This document shows positions 17,130 through 26,303 of a stretch of DNA of 64,000 nucleotides, one piece after another. Position 1 is the first letter of the stretch. Each line of letters begins with the position of its first letter. Origin of the DNA: Sediminispirochaeta smaragdinae DSM 11293 (GTDB lineage Bacteria; Spirochaetota; Spirochaetia; DSM-16054; Sediminispirochaetaceae); assembly GCF_000143985.1 (NCBI RefSeq), contig NC_014364.1, forward strand, positions 2,728,001 to 2,792,000, in the 5' to 3' direction. The translations under genes were made by a program, and so were the position numbers. The notes beneath the pieces were generated by a model. The model searched no databases, was not told the DNA's origin, and was given only the letters and a program-made list of their open reading frames with translations.

Positions 17130-17710
17130 AACTGCTTCTCCTTTTTCAAATTCGAAGATAATACCCAGTTGATATCCGGTATTTCTTTTTCATCTTTCAC
17201 ACAAATTGCCGCCCGCCACTTTTTTCCCGAAAAAGTTTTGAACGAAAACCCCTTTCTATTCGACGTAACCGTTTGCCCAACTCCGATATCAAATACCGTT
17301 GTTTTCATGGCCGTTTGGGGGTGATACGTGATACCTTCACCGGTACATTTCACGTAACTCTCCTTCAGGGTCCAAAGGGTATACATCAGCCCAATCTTAT
17401 CGGAGCTGTCACGATACCGTGTCAGCTCACTAAGATGCATGATGTACGGTGCCAGTACGGCTTTGCTGAGCACCACCTCCTCGATGTCGACACCAATCGG
17501 CGTATCTGCCAACCCGCACAGTACATACGAACCGCTGTGGCTGAGGTTGAAATGACACTCAGGATGGTCCGGGAACCAAGGCTTGCCCCCTTTCGTGAAA
17601 GCAATATCCGGTAGTAGCGTCATATTCCAGATTTGCCCTATGGCATATTGCAGCAATGTTCTTGCCGTTTTTCTTCCATCCTCACTACCGATCGTCGCAA
17701 ATAACCACAA
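17126..17710 (-). CDS. 4'-phosphopantetheinyl transferase (Sfp/AcpT-type)
   Basis: The 194-residue protein has the family signatures: a CHFNLSHSGSYVLCG segment, the Mg-binding GVDIEEV (near residue 73) and WTLKESYVKCTGEG (near residue 112). Such enzymes move phosphopantetheine from CoA to a serine of a carrier protein. The start is a TTG at 17710 with TAAGG eight bases upstream; a stop in frame just above excludes a longer protein. The gene lies 54 bases after the short FdrA-like gene and overlaps the next gene. No carrier protein is encoded nearby, so its presence in a catabolic operon is odd. It may act on a carrier elsewhere in the genome. Confidence 0.87.
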   Translation of the reverse strand: MWLFATIGSEDGRKTARTLLQYAIGQIWNMTLLPDIAFTKGGKPWFPDHPECHFNLSHSGSYVLCGLADTPIGVDIEEVVLSKAVLAPYIMHLSELTRYRDSSDKIGLMYTLWTLKESYVKCTGEGITYHPQTAMKTTVFDIGVGQTVTSNRKGFSFKTFSGKKWRAAICVKDEKEIPDINWVLSSNLKKEKQL

Positions 17711-17764
17711 AACAGAACCTTACCCCTACGTACATGACCTTCAGCGTATAAACACGCTTACGGA

Positions 17765-17944
17765 TCAACTGCCTCCCAACATCGACAAAATGTCCTGCAT
17801 TTTCTTGTCCCCACCGGCCAATGGTTTCCAATCGACCTGTGCGACCGTAACTCCCTGCTTTACGAGGGCATCGCCCATTCGTCTGGTGCCCACATTGATT
17901 ACAACCAACGGAGAACCGAACAGCTTTTGGATCTTGTCACTCAT
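17765..17944 (-). CDS. Short FdrA-like protein, 59 aa
   Basis: The product (LFGSPLVVINVGTRRMGDAL, then GVTVAQVDWKPLAGGD) resembles the small fdrA-domain proteins that accompany FdrA and DUF1116 genes; the same element also appears within some longer family members. ATG 17944 with GAGAGG upstream overlaps the FdrA stop codon by eight bases, so the two are translationally coupled. A small subunit of the FdrA/AllG-like complex is a reasonable inference. It may take over part of the role of AllH, which has no homologue in this window. Confidence 0.75.
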   Translation of the reverse strand: MSDKIQKLFGSPLVVINVGTRRMGDALVKQGVTVAQVDWKPLAGGDKKMQDILSMLGGS

Positions 17945-19493
17945 TCCTGTTCCTCTCATTTTTTACGCGGATAATTTCACCGGCCAACAGCGCCGCACGA
18001 TAGTTTGTGGGGCAGACCAAAACGCCAGCGTCCCGTAGCATGGATTCCTGGTGGTCAAGATTCTGGAGGTCGGCATCGGTCCCACAAACGGACGCTACTA
18101 CAGCCAACTTGCCTCCCCGCTCCCTGGCCAATTTCATCGCGCCTTTTATGTCCTCGATCACGTCTCCCACCGGATCGATCGGTCCGGGAGGGGTCAAAAC
18201 AAAATCCAATAGAAGAACGGCAACCTCCGGGTCCCTCGCCTCCTTCATGATCGCCGGCTTTCTGACGCTCGGCTCCATGGTCGGGTGAGGACGACCACGG
18301 GTGAACTCTTCTTCACCGTAATCAATCACACTGTTCTTAACGCTTTTATATGAATCTTTCAGACGAAGTTCGGGCGACAGCGGTGCATTTGAAAAGATAT
18401 CCCCTATCTTCTCCCGCATGACCCGCATGGCTTCATCACAATAGGTGCCCCCAAGAAAGGCACCCCGAACATACTTCTGCTCGTTGTTCATCTCTTTGGC
18501 GGTTTCAGCCGCCAGCGTCATCAGATCTTTTTCGCTGCCGAGATCAAGCTTCTTGCCGATAAGCGCCAATGCTTTTCGTGCAGCGTCTTCCAGGTTCGAT
18601 GCCCAAATAGCGCCGGATTTTTCGATCTCGTCTTTGCTGCATCCCATAAAGTAGATGACTACCGGCTTTTTACAGCAAGATACCCGGTCAAGTACACGTT
18701 TTAGAACGGTATCGCCTGGCTTTCTTGATACCAATACGATGTACTTTGTTTCCGGATCGTTCTCCAGCGCGTCGATTCCCATCAGCATCGTGATACCACC
18801 GATGGGATCTTTGGTGTCGTTGCCCCCTGTTCCGATTGCCTGAGAAATCCCGCTCCCCACCTTATGCATCAAAGCGCCAACAAGCTGAATTCCTATACCA
18901 GAAGCCCCGCACAATCCAAAGGGCCCTCTATTATTAATAGAACCCAGAACGAAGGCTACGCCGTTTAAATTAACGACGCCGCAGTCGGGTCCCATACACA
19001 AGAGTCCCTGCTTCCGGGCGAGTTCTTTTATGGCACGCTCATCTTCAAAAGATACATTGCTGCTGAAAATGATGGTATGAAGACCAGCATTCAGCGCCTT
19101 TTCAGCCTCACCACGGGCGTATTCACCCGGAACCGAAATAATACACACGTTGGCGGACGGGTTCTGCTCCACAGCCATGGTAAGTGTCGGGTATGTTGTC
19201 TCTTTTTCGCCTGATTTTTTTCTGTGGTTTATTAATTCCTCTATTTTAGCCAGACTTTTGCGAAAAACTTCCTCGGATGCCGTGGAAACCGCAATGATCA
19301 AATCACTTTCAGACGCGTTGTTGATCTCATCATTGATCATATCAAGATCGCGCAGTACGTCCTTGCCAACCTGTGTGCCCATAGATACGTACGCCTTTTC
19401 TACGCCCTCAATCTCCAAAAGCACTGACGTTGTATAAAGGGTTTGTATCGAATCAAAGTATTGATTACTCCTTATTTCCGAGAAAACAGCCAT
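17937..19493 (-). CDS. fdrA: FdrA-family acyl/carbamoyl transferase subunit
   Basis: The 518-residue protein is related to succinyl-CoA synthetase alpha. The central nucleotide-binding-type part is seen in GLLCMGPDCGVVNLNGVAF, GLCGASGIGIQLVGALMHK and GISQAIGTGGND, and a C-terminal part lies at about residues 410-510. In E. coli, FdrA (AllF) with AllG and AllH forms oxamic transcarbamylase, which turns oxalurate plus phosphate into oxamate and carbamoyl phosphate. The start at ATG 19493 (AGTAGG upstream) lies one base after the stop of the DUF1116 gene; a longer frame exists but would overlap that gene. Tight coupling on both sides supports a complex. Confidence 0.88.
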   Translation of the reverse strand: MAVFSEIRSNQYFDSIQTLYTTSVLLEIEGVEKAYVSMGTQVGKDVLRDLDMINDEINNASESDLIIAVSTASEEVFRKSLAKIEELINHRKKSGEKETTYPTLTMAVEQNPSANVCIISVPGEYARGEAEKALNAGLHTIIFSSNVSFEDERAIKELARKQGLLCMGPDCGVVNLNGVAFVLGSINNRGPFGLCGASGIGIQLVGALMHKVGSGISQAIGTGGNDTKDPIGGITMLMGIDALENDPETKYIVLVSRKPGDTVLKRVLDRVSCCKKPVVIYFMGCSKDEIEKSGAIWASNLEDAARKALALIGKKLDLGSEKDLMTLAAETAKEMNNEQKYVRGAFLGGTYCDEAMRVMREKIGDIFSNAPLSPELRLKDSYKSVKNSVIDYGEEEFTRGRPHPTMEPSVRKPAIMKEARDPEVAVLLLDFVLTPPGPIDPVGDVIEDIKGAMKLARERGGKLAVVASVCGTDADLQNLDHQESMLRDAGVLVCPTNYRAALLAGEIIRVKNERNRNE

Positions 19494-19494
19494 C

Positions 19495-20748
19495 CTACTT
19501 AGCTCCCTTGACTTTCTCACTCAAAGCAACAAGACCTTCCTTGAAGCATTCGATCGGAAAATCACAAGAACCAGCAGTGCCCTGCCCACCGGCCTTAAGC
19601 GTCCCGCCGCCGTGGCTTGTCGGGACAATATTCAGTCCGACGACCTTCCGCATATCAACACCGACGGGGAATCCCCTGAAATCATCCCACGGGATCGGCG
19701 CAAATTTGTGCTCGCCCAGACATACGGCACGAGCGTTTTCCGTACGACGCTTGGCCTCACTGAAATCATGGCCCGTCAAACGGACATATCCAGGCCCCGC
19801 GACCGCCGACATGCCGCCCAATCCGTAGACCTCGGTTACACAACTGTCACCCAGGAAGCCGAGCATGTCATCTGCCGTATAAGACGGGTTGAGAAATTGC
19901 CCAAGGATTTTCGGCGCCGGCGTGGTAAACCACTCATCTCCCGTCCCGCTGAATTTGAGGCCGAATTCGACCCCGTTGCCGCCCATGCCGACCATTACCG
20001 TCGACATCGGGATGTTTCTGGCGGAATAGATTACGCTTTCCGCCCCAGCCATCATCACGTGCAGGAAAAACCGGTCATTGGCGGTGTATTCCTTGATGAT
20101 ACGGTCCTTTTTCGGAAAATCTGAATCGAGCATGAATGGCAACAGATGCAGTGCCATAAACATCGACGCGGCAGGTTGGCGATTGTGATTTTCATCCCCC
20201 ATACCGGCGGTCTTTGCGAGAACCATATGCAGATCCACGCCACGGGCCTTGCGGACCGTCTCTCCAAGGGCAGGGCCGTAATAGTCGCGGAACCACTCCA
20301 ATTCGCGCTGGATTTCGTCGTCGTAAAAACCCCAGCGTAATACGTGCAAAGAGGTTCCCGGATGGGGTACACAAAATCCTTTACCACCAAAGGTTTTATC
20401 TTCGCAGACAATCACCGGCATAGAAGCCGAGGTGGCCATCGCGGCACCGCATGCGCAACTGTAATCCTGCGCTGATGCGACCTCAATCTCGCCGTTCAGC
20501 ACCATATTCCATGCCTCGTCGGCATTCTGTGCCAGTCCTTCGTATATAGCTGCACCGCAAAGCGCGACTTTTACCGGATATACAATCTTTTGCACGTCTA
20601 TAGGCGGCCCTGCAATCAGGATCGTGTTACTCTTCATATTGGGAATCACATCACCGGCAGGCTGCACATCGGTCCATACAGGGCGTCCTTTTACCAGAAC
20701 ATCCACTGTCTTCTTGTTGGCTTCCTCTATCTGTGTTTCGATGTTCAT
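19495..20748 (-). CDS. DUF1116 (AllG/YlbE-like) protein
   Basis: The 417-residue protein shows the DUF1116 pattern: VQKIVYPVKVALCGAAIYEGLA, DYSCACGAAMATSASMPV, KTAGMGDENHNRQPAASMF, VMVGMGGNGVEFGL and PTSHGGGTLKAGGQGTAG. In E. coli, AllG works with FdrA (AllF) and AllH in oxamic transcarbamylase. Here it is immediately followed by FdrA. The conserved AGMGDENHNR-type motif is intact, suggesting an active protein. A good ribosome binding site (AAGGAG) precedes ATG 20748. No AllH homologue (DUF2877) is present, so the complex would have a different make-up. Its real substrate is unknown. Confidence 0.87.
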   Translation of the reverse strand: MNIETQIEEANKKTVDVLVKGRPVWTDVQPAGDVIPNMKSNTILIAGPPIDVQKIVYPVKVALCGAAIYEGLAQNADEAWNMVLNGEIEVASAQDYSCACGAAMATSASMPVIVCEDKTFGGKGFCVPHPGTSLHVLRWGFYDDEIQRELEWFRDYYGPALGETVRKARGVDLHMVLAKTAGMGDENHNRQPAASMFMALHLLPFMLDSDFPKKDRIIKEYTANDRFFLHVMMAGAESVIYSARNIPMSTVMVGMGGNGVEFGLKFSGTGDEWFTTPAPKILGQFLNPSYTADDMLGFLGDSCVTEVYGLGGMSAVAGPGYVRLTGHDFSEAKRRTENARAVCLGEHKFAPIPWDDFRGFPVGVDMRKVVGLNIVPTSHGGGTLKAGGQGTAGSCDFPIECFKEGLVALSEKVKGAK

Positions 20749-20805
20749 TACTTCTCCTTAAAAATCGATAGTTGAGATTATAAAAATGTAGTTATTAGGA
20801 AATTC

Positions 20806-21756
20806 CTAATCTACAAGAATGCAACGCACAAAATGACCACTGGACACCTCTCTAAACTGCTGCACTTCCTTGCATCTTTCAGAAGCAAACCTGCATCGTG
20901 ATGTAAAACGGCATCCCGGGGCGGGGTCTATCGGATTTCCCACCTCACCCTGGAGCAAGTGCCGTTCCCGGTTCTTTCTGGAAAGGTCGGTTGTGGGTAT
21001 CGCGGAAAGCAACGCCTTTGTATACGGGTGCAGATGATTGGAAAAAAGTTCATCGCGCGTAGCGTATTCAACGACCTGACCGAGATACATGACGGCGATA
21101 TAATCGCTTATGTGCCGTACAACGCAGAGATCATGCGTGATAAACATATAGGCGAGTCCCCTTTGATCCTGCAAATCCATGAGCAGGTTCAATATCTGCG
21201 CTTGAATGGATACATCGAGCGCAGATACGGGCTCGTCGCACACAATGAAGTCAGGGTCCACGGCCAAGGCTCGAGCCAGTCCAACCCTCTGACGCCGACC
21301 ACCGTCAAGTTCATGCGGATAGGTATTTACATATCGCTCGGGGAGTCCGCACAAATCCATTATTTCTTTCACCGTTTCTTTTATCTTTTTCTTACCTTTT
21401 ACATTACCGATCACTTTCATCGGGTCCGATATGATTTCGGATATCGACATTCGTGCATTGAGCGATGTAAATGGATCCTGAAAAATCATTTGCATCTGCG
21501 CACGCATTGTTTTCATCTGTCTGCGGTTATAGCCGACGATATCACTGCCGTCGTAAAGGATTTCACCTTCCGTGGGTTCAAGCAGACGTAGTATGGTTCT
21601 CCCGAGTGTCGACTTCCCACAGCCGGATTCTCCAACAACGCCGAGAGTTTCGCCCTTTTTGATCGTCAGGTTCACATCATCGACGGCGTGGAGAAGCCCA
21701 GCCCGCGTCTTAAAATACTTTTTCAGTCCCCGTGTCTCAATCAATGGTGCTTCCAT
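20806..21756 (-). CDS. Oligopeptide/dipeptide-type ABC transporter ATP-binding protein (OppF/DppF-like)
   Basis: This is the second ATPase of the Opp-type importer, 316 residues from ATG 21756, three bases after the OppD-like stop. Walker A is GESGCGKST, Walker B is [12 protein letters not shown], and the signature is the variant LDGGRRQR instead of LSGGQ. The C-terminal oligopeptide-ABC domain has the usual spaced cysteines ([14 protein letters not shown]). It energises uptake together with the OppD-like ATPase. The altered signature occurs in other OppF-like proteins as far as I know, so loss of activity is not implied. Confidence 0.92.
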   Translation of the reverse strand: MEAPLIETRGLKKYFKTRAGLLHAVDDVNLTIKKGETLGVVGESGCGKSTLGRTILRLLEPTEGEILYDGSDIVGYNRRQMKTMRAQMQMIFQDPFTSLNARMSISEIISDPMKVIGNVKGKKKIKETVKEIMDLCGLPERYVNTYPHELDGGRRQRVGLARALAVDPDFIVCDEPVSALDVSIQAQILNLLMDLQDQRGLAYMFITHDLCVVRHISDYIAVMYLGQVVEYATRDELFSNHLHPYTKALLSAIPTTDLSRKNRERHLLQGEVGNPIDPAPGCRFTSRCRFASERCKEVQQFREVSSGHFVRCILVD

Positions 21757-21758
21757 GG

Positions 21759-22742
21759 TTACTTGTCCCCCTCCATATCGCTGAACAGAAAGCACTTGAT
21801 GCTGTGTGTCCCTATCGCATAAGAGGGTGGAACATGGGTTTTACACTCCTCCATACAATACTTACACCTCTCGGCAAATTTACAGCCGGCCGGAAGATTG
21901 GTAGGATCAGCCATAAAACCAGGTATGGGAACCAGCCGCTCCGTGTCGCACGTCAGATTCGGAATACTGTTGAACAGCCCTTCCGTATACGGGTGGTTGT
22001 GATCGCGTGTGAATACATCTTCGATCGTGCCCTTTTCAATGATTTCGCCGGAATAGACGATAGCCACATTTTCACAGAACTCGGCTACCACTCCCAGGTC
22101 GTGCGTTATGAGAATCATTGAGGTGTCAAATTTGTCCTTCAGTTCCTTCATCAGCTTGAGGATCTGGGCCTGGATCGTGACATCCAGCGCAGTCGTCGGT
22201 TCGTCGGCGAGCAGCAGCTCGGGTTCCGCCACCAACGCCATTGCGATACCGATCCGCTGCTTCATGCCGCCGCTGAACTGATGGGGGAATTCGTCCTTAC
22301 GCTTGGCCTGAATACCGACGAGTCCGAGGATCTCGTCAACCTTTTGGTCCTTTTCATTTTTGTCCATATCCGGAAAATGCAGGTCGAGGACTTCGAGGAT
22401 CTGGTCACCGACAGTGATGATTGGATTCAAGCTGGTCATAGGATCCTGGAATATCATCGATATCTTTGCCCCACGTAGTTTCATCATTTGATGCTTACGC
22501 GCTTTAAGTATGTCGAGGCTGTTGTACGTAATAGTGCCTTTCGTAACCTGCCCTACCTTTTCCGGGAGCAATTTCAGAATACTAAGCGCCATAGTAGTCT
22601 TACCGGCGCCCGTTTCTCCTACAAGTCCGAGAACCCCGCCCTTTTCAAGGGTCAGATTCAAACCGTTTAGCGCGTGCACCACTGCATCATCGGTGTTGTA
22701 TTGCACATGCAGATCTTTTATTTCCAAAATAGCGTCACTCAT
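21759..22742 (-). CDS. Oligopeptide/dipeptide-type ABC transporter ATP-binding protein (OppD/DppD-like)
   Basis: The 327-residue ATPase carries Walker [10 protein letters not shown], signature FSGGMKQR and Walker [13 protein letters not shown], followed by the switch histidine region ([10 protein letters not shown]). The C-terminal extension with spaced Cys residues ([15 protein letters not shown]) is typical of Opp/Dpp ATPases. The gene lies 11 bases after the OppC-like permease gene and is part of the complete five-gene importer. The substrate class of Opp/Dpp/Nik-type systems includes peptides, opines, glycosides and metal complexes. Confidence 0.93.
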   Translation of the reverse strand: MSDAILEIKDLHVQYNTDDAVVHALNGLNLTLEKGGVLGLVGETGAGKTTMALSILKLLPEKVGQVTKGTITYNSLDILKARKHQMMKLRGAKISMIFQDPMTSLNPIITVGDQILEVLDLHFPDMDKNEKDQKVDEILGLVGIQAKRKDEFPHQFSGGMKQRIGIAMALVAEPELLLADEPTTALDVTIQAQILKLMKELKDKFDTSMILITHDLGVVAEFCENVAIVYSGEIIEKGTIEDVFTRDHNHPYTEGLFNSIPNLTCDTERLVPIPGFMADPTNLPAGCKFAERCKYCMEECKTHVPPSYAIGTHSIKCFLFSDMEGDK

Positions 22743-22753
22743 ATATGCCCACC

Positions 22754-23641
22754 TTAAACCTTTGACCGGGGGTCCATCGCATCACGAAGCCCGTCACCCA
22801 TAAAGTTGAGACACATAACGCACACTACTATGAACAGCCCCGGTACAAGCCCAAGATGCGGGTAATAGCGTATGTTGATGCGATTCTCAGCCAGGATGGT
22901 GCCCCATTCGGGTGTAGGAGGAGCCACGCCGATACCCAAAAATCCAAGCGAAGCGATCGACAAAATGGTAGATCCAAGTGAAAGTGTGGCACTTATAATG
23001 ACAGGCCCCAATCCGTTGGGTATGATATGCTTGTATATGATCCGCGGAGAACTTGACCCATAACACCGGGCTGCCTCTATAAATTCCTGACCACGCAACG
23101 ACAGGATAGAAGATCTCACCACCCGAGCAAACCGCGGGAACGCGGCTACAGAGAGTGCAATTACCATTTTGAATGTGCCCTGTCCGAGTGCCGCAGAGAC
23201 GGCCATTGCCAACAACATTCGAGGCACGGCCATGAACACATCACAGAACCTCATTATGACATTATCAACCCAGCCGCCAAAATATCCTGCCACGCCGCCG
23301 AGAAGGACACCGAGGGCAAGGGCCATAGCCACGGTGATGAGGCCGGCAAGTAACGATATCCGTCCCCCGTATATGATCCGGGCAAACAGATCGCGACCCA
23401 ATTGATCCGTTCCCAGGATATGACCATCGGTACCGGGAGTAAGGAAGCGATCTTTTATACACTGTGTATATACCGTTTCGTAGTCTATATACAGAGGCGC
23501 GGTAAGACTGGCTATGACAAGAATCATAATGACAACCAGCCCAATCATTGCAAGTTTGTTCTTTCTGAAACGGAACAGGACAAGCCCCCACGACCCTCTA
23601 TTAACAATGGAGCCTGAGCTCTTGATATTCTTTCTTTTCAT
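22754..23641 (-). CDS. Opp/Dpp-type ABC transporter permease (OppC-like)
   Basis: The 295-residue permease has six predicted membrane helices, the OppC-type N-terminal segment (LFRFRKNKLAMIGLVVIMILV) and GTDQLGRDLFARIIYGGRISL. The EAA-type loop, where the ATPase docks, is visible as EAARCYGSSSPRIIYKHIIPNGL. It forms the channel with the OppB-like protein encoded just upstream (gap 20 bases). Confidence 0.93.
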   Translation of the reverse strand: MKRKNIKSSGSIVNRGSWGLVLFRFRKNKLAMIGLVVIMILVIASLTAPLYIDYETVYTQCIKDRFLTPGTDGHILGTDQLGRDLFARIIYGGRISLLAGLITVAMALALGVLLGGVAGYFGGWVDNVIMRFCDVFMAVPRMLLAMAVSAALGQGTFKMVIALSVAAFPRFARVVRSSILSLRGQEFIEAARCYGSSSPRIIYKHIIPNGLGPVIISATLSLGSTILSIASLGFLGIGVAPPTPEWGTILAENRINIRYYPHLGLVPGLFIVVCVMCLNFMGDGLRDAMDPRSKV

Positions 23642-23661
23642 TGAAATAGATCTCCCCTTTG

Positions 23662-24591
23662 CTATGACAAATAGCCGTGCTTAACTCTTGGATCCACAAC
23701 GGCATACAAAAGGTCGACAAGCAGATTCGCAAACCCGACAAAGCATGCGATGATGATCACTATTCCCGTGACTACCGGAACGTCACGCAGCTTGACGGCA
23801 CTGATCAACAGTGAAGCCACTCCCGGTATGGCAAACACCGTCTCCGTTACAATTGCACCGCCGAGCAATAGCGCGAAGCTCAAGCCAAGCTGCGTAATAA
23901 CAGGTAACAGACCGTTTCGCAGCACATGTTTGATAATGACCCGCCTTTCGGACGCACCCTTGGAACGAGCGGTTCTCACGTAATCCTGTTTAATAACTTC
24001 GAGTATGCTTGTACGTGTCATCCTGACTTGACTCGCAAGTTGTGCTGCCGCAAGCGTTATCGCTGGTAAAACGAAGTGTTTCAGCGAGCCAACACCGGTG
24101 GCAGGGAGCCAGCCAAGTTTCAAGGCAATATAAACCTGCGCCATAAGGCCGAACCAAAAGGAAGGCATCGACGTAAAGATCATCGCCACTACCATGCTCG
24201 TATAGTCAAACACGCTGTTTTGCCGCACCGCCGCAAATATTCCGAGTGGGATTCCGACCAAAGCCGATATGGCCATAGCCATCATGCCGAGCGTCAGGGT
24301 GTTTGGAAGACGAGCACCAAATTCCGAAAGAACGTTAAACTTATTGTACCAGGAGAATCCAAAATCTCCCTGTACAACGCCTTTCATATAATTCACATAG
24401 CGTACAAGTAGAGGATCATCGAGGCCTAATTCAGCACGCTTAGCCGCTATAGCCGCCGGCGATGCCTCTGTCCCCAAAATCAGCTGGGCCGGATCCCCCG
24501 GTGCCAAGCTCATAATGAGGAATATAAAGAAACTGATTCCTAAAACAACTGGTATGACAAAAAGCACACGCTTAAGGATATATTTTACCAT
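23662..24591 (-). CDS. Opp/Dpp-type ABC transporter permease (OppB-like)
   Basis: From ATG 24591 (GAGG eight bases upstream) the protein has 309 residues and six membrane helices. Typical elements are the first helix followed by LAPGDPAQLILG, GDFGFSWYNK and the ATPase-docking loop DYVRTARSKGASERRVIIKHVLRNGL. It pairs with the OppC-like permease. The gene is separated from the binding-protein gene by 124 bases that contain a long stem-loop. Confidence 0.93.
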   Translation of the reverse strand: MVKYILKRVLFVIPVVLGISFFIFLIMSLAPGDPAQLILGTEASPAAIAAKRAELGLDDPLLVRYVNYMKGVVQGDFGFSWYNKFNVLSEFGARLPNTLTLGMMAMAISALVGIPLGIFAAVRQNSVFDYTSMVVAMIFTSMPSFWFGLMAQVYIALKLGWLPATGVGSLKHFVLPAITLAAAQLASQVRMTRTSILEVIKQDYVRTARSKGASERRVIIKHVLRNGLLPVITQLGLSFALLLGGAIVTETVFAIPGVASLLISAVKLRDVPVVTGIVIIIACFVGFANLLVDLLYAVVDPRVKHGYLS

Positions 24592-24611
24592 GATGTACCT
24601 CATCAAAAATT

Positions 24612-24675
24612 AGAAAGGGATTCTCCGAAGTTGTTGAGTAACTGCCTCCATACATTATTTCGAGAATCCCTTTCT
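24612..24675 (-). other. Long stem-loop between binding-protein and permease genes
   Basis: AGAAAGGGATTCTC (24612-24625) and GAGAATCCCTTTCT (24662-24675) are perfect 14-base inverted repeats with a 36-base loop. No T run follows. Such hairpins after a binding-protein gene usually protect the upstream mRNA and lower permease expression; here that is inference. Confidence 0.75.
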
Positions 24676-24715
24676 GTTCACCCATGGGAGTTAATGGCTC
24701 CGGATGTGGTCTTAT

Positions 24716-26284
24716 TTACTTCCAACTCCAGTCATTAAAGAAATACAGTCCCGTTAAAGCCCTGGGTTCTACGCCCTGCATATCTTTATTAAATGCAACA
24801 ATACTCAGATCGTAATACAACACTACCCGATACGCATTCTCGATGATGTTATTACATGCCTGTGCATATATGTCTTTTCTCACTTGAGGATCGATTTCGA
24901 CTCTCCCGGCATCCAATAGACCTTCCAGTTCATCGTTGTAACAGCCCATATCGTATCTAGTGCCAAGTACCTTTCGATTGAAATAGGTGTACAATCCGTC
25001 TGCATCAAGAATCGATATACCTCCTGCCCGCTGGTATGCACCAAAATTGCCCGTTCCATAGTATGTAAGCGCAGCGAAAGAAGCTGCATCAAGGGCGTTT
25101 ACCGAGCACTTGATACCAACCTCAAGAAGCTGGCCCTGTACGATTTGTGCAGCCGCTTCGTCCCTTGAACCTGAAATGACCGCAATCATGAAGTCTTCAC
25201 CATGATAGTTTGATTGTGCCAGGTATTTCTTAGCTTGTTCAGGATCATATGCTACCTTGATAACATCCGCCGTTTTAGGTCTTCCGGAAAAGGAAGGGGC
25301 TACGAAGATATCGCCGACCGTTGCCAAACCTTCGTATACCCCGAGAACAATCTCCTCTTTATCAATGGCACACTGTACCGCCTTTCGAAAGTTGACATCG
25401 GCAGCAACTCCTTTGGCACAATTAAAGGCAATTGTAGCAATTGACGACGCCTCACAAATCGACCACTTGACAGAACTGTCATCGGGAAGCTGCATGAGCG
25501 GGGTAAGGTTGGCATTCAGCAATACATCGATCTCTCCGTTTTCAAGCGCCAGCATCTGGGTATTGGCATCCGTCATAATCCTGTAGGTAATATGTTTGAT
25601 AGGCGGCTCTCCACCCCAGTAGTCCTTGTTTGATTCAAGTGTAATGTGGTTGCCCGCAACACGTTCCACAAATTTATACGGTCCCGTTCCAACCGGAGCG
25701 TCGCTGTATCCGTCTTCACCTATTTTTTCATACAATGCCTTTTCAAAGACCAAAGCAAAACGAGACGAAAGGCTGTTGAGGAATGCGCCATATGGGGCTG
25801 TCAGATGTACAACTACAGTAGCCTCGTCGATTACTTCCGTGTTGTCATAGTTGATGAGAAGCGTCCTACCCATCGCCGTGGAAGCGGCAGTATTGAGAGA
25901 AAAGGCAACATCCTCAGCGGTCATGGGATTCCCGTCATGAAACGTAACGTTCCGGCGAAGGTTTAGTGTATAATCCTTCCCGTCCTCTGAAATTTCCCAG
26001 CTTTCGGCCAATAAAGGTTCTTTACTTCCATCCGGCATCAGTTTGATGGGAGTCTCATAAATATTGTGCAGTATCGGAACCTCGTCCATGTTCGTCAGAA
26101 GTGTGCTGTGAGCAGGAAAGAACAAATCCGGCTCGGCAGCGTTTGCGATGATGACACTATCCTTTTTTGAGGACGCTCCGTCGGGTGCTCCCGATCCGGT
26201 TGCCGTTCCTTCGCCGCCTGAGCATGCACTCAACATCATCACAAGCCCCAGGGCCAGAAGCTCAAATGTTATACGTTGTTTCAT
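24716..26284 (-). CDS. Family 5 extracellular solute-binding lipoprotein of the Opp-type importer
   Basis: This 522-residue protein is the ligand receptor of the importer. It has a signal peptide ending in a lipobox (MLSAC, Cys21), the family 5 core (AESWEISEDGKDYTLNLRRNVTFHDG), and GTGPYKFVE near residue 200. AAGGAG precedes the ATG at a good distance. Ligands of the family include peptides, opines, glycosides and nickel complexes. The adjacent cytoplasmic glycosidases favour a glycosylated or carbohydrate-like ligand, but this is inference. It is transcribed after the hydroxyacid dehydrogenase gene (gap 19 bases). Confidence 0.93.
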   Translation of the reverse strand: MKQRITFELLALGLVMMLSACSGGEGTATGSGAPDGASSKKDSVIIANAAEPDLFFPAHSTLLTNMDEVPILHNIYETPIKLMPDGSKEPLLAESWEISEDGKDYTLNLRRNVTFHDGNPMTAEDVAFSLNTAASTAMGRTLLINYDNTEVIDEATVVVHLTAPYGAFLNSLSSRFALVFEKALYEKIGEDGYSDAPVGTGPYKFVERVAGNHITLESNKDYWGGEPPIKHITYRIMTDANTQMLALENGEIDVLLNANLTPLMQLPDDSSVKWSICEASSIATIAFNCAKGVAADVNFRKAVQCAIDKEEIVLGVYEGLATVGDIFVAPSFSGRPKTADVIKVAYDPEQAKKYLAQSNYHGEDFMIAVISGSRDEAAAQIVQGQLLEVGIKCSVNALDAASFAALTYYGTGNFGAYQRAGGISILDADGLYTYFNRKVLGTRYDMGCYNDELEGLLDAGRVEIDPQVRKDIYAQACNNIIENAYRVVLYYDLSIVAFNKDMQGVEPRALTGLYFFNDWSWK

Positions 26285-26303
26285 CTTTTTCTCCTTTTTA
26301 TTT

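Noticed and set aside
20806-21756. OppF-like ATPase as a defective protein because of its LDGGRRQR signature
   Set aside because: Walker A and B are intact and this variant is, to my knowledge, found in other OppF-like ATPases.
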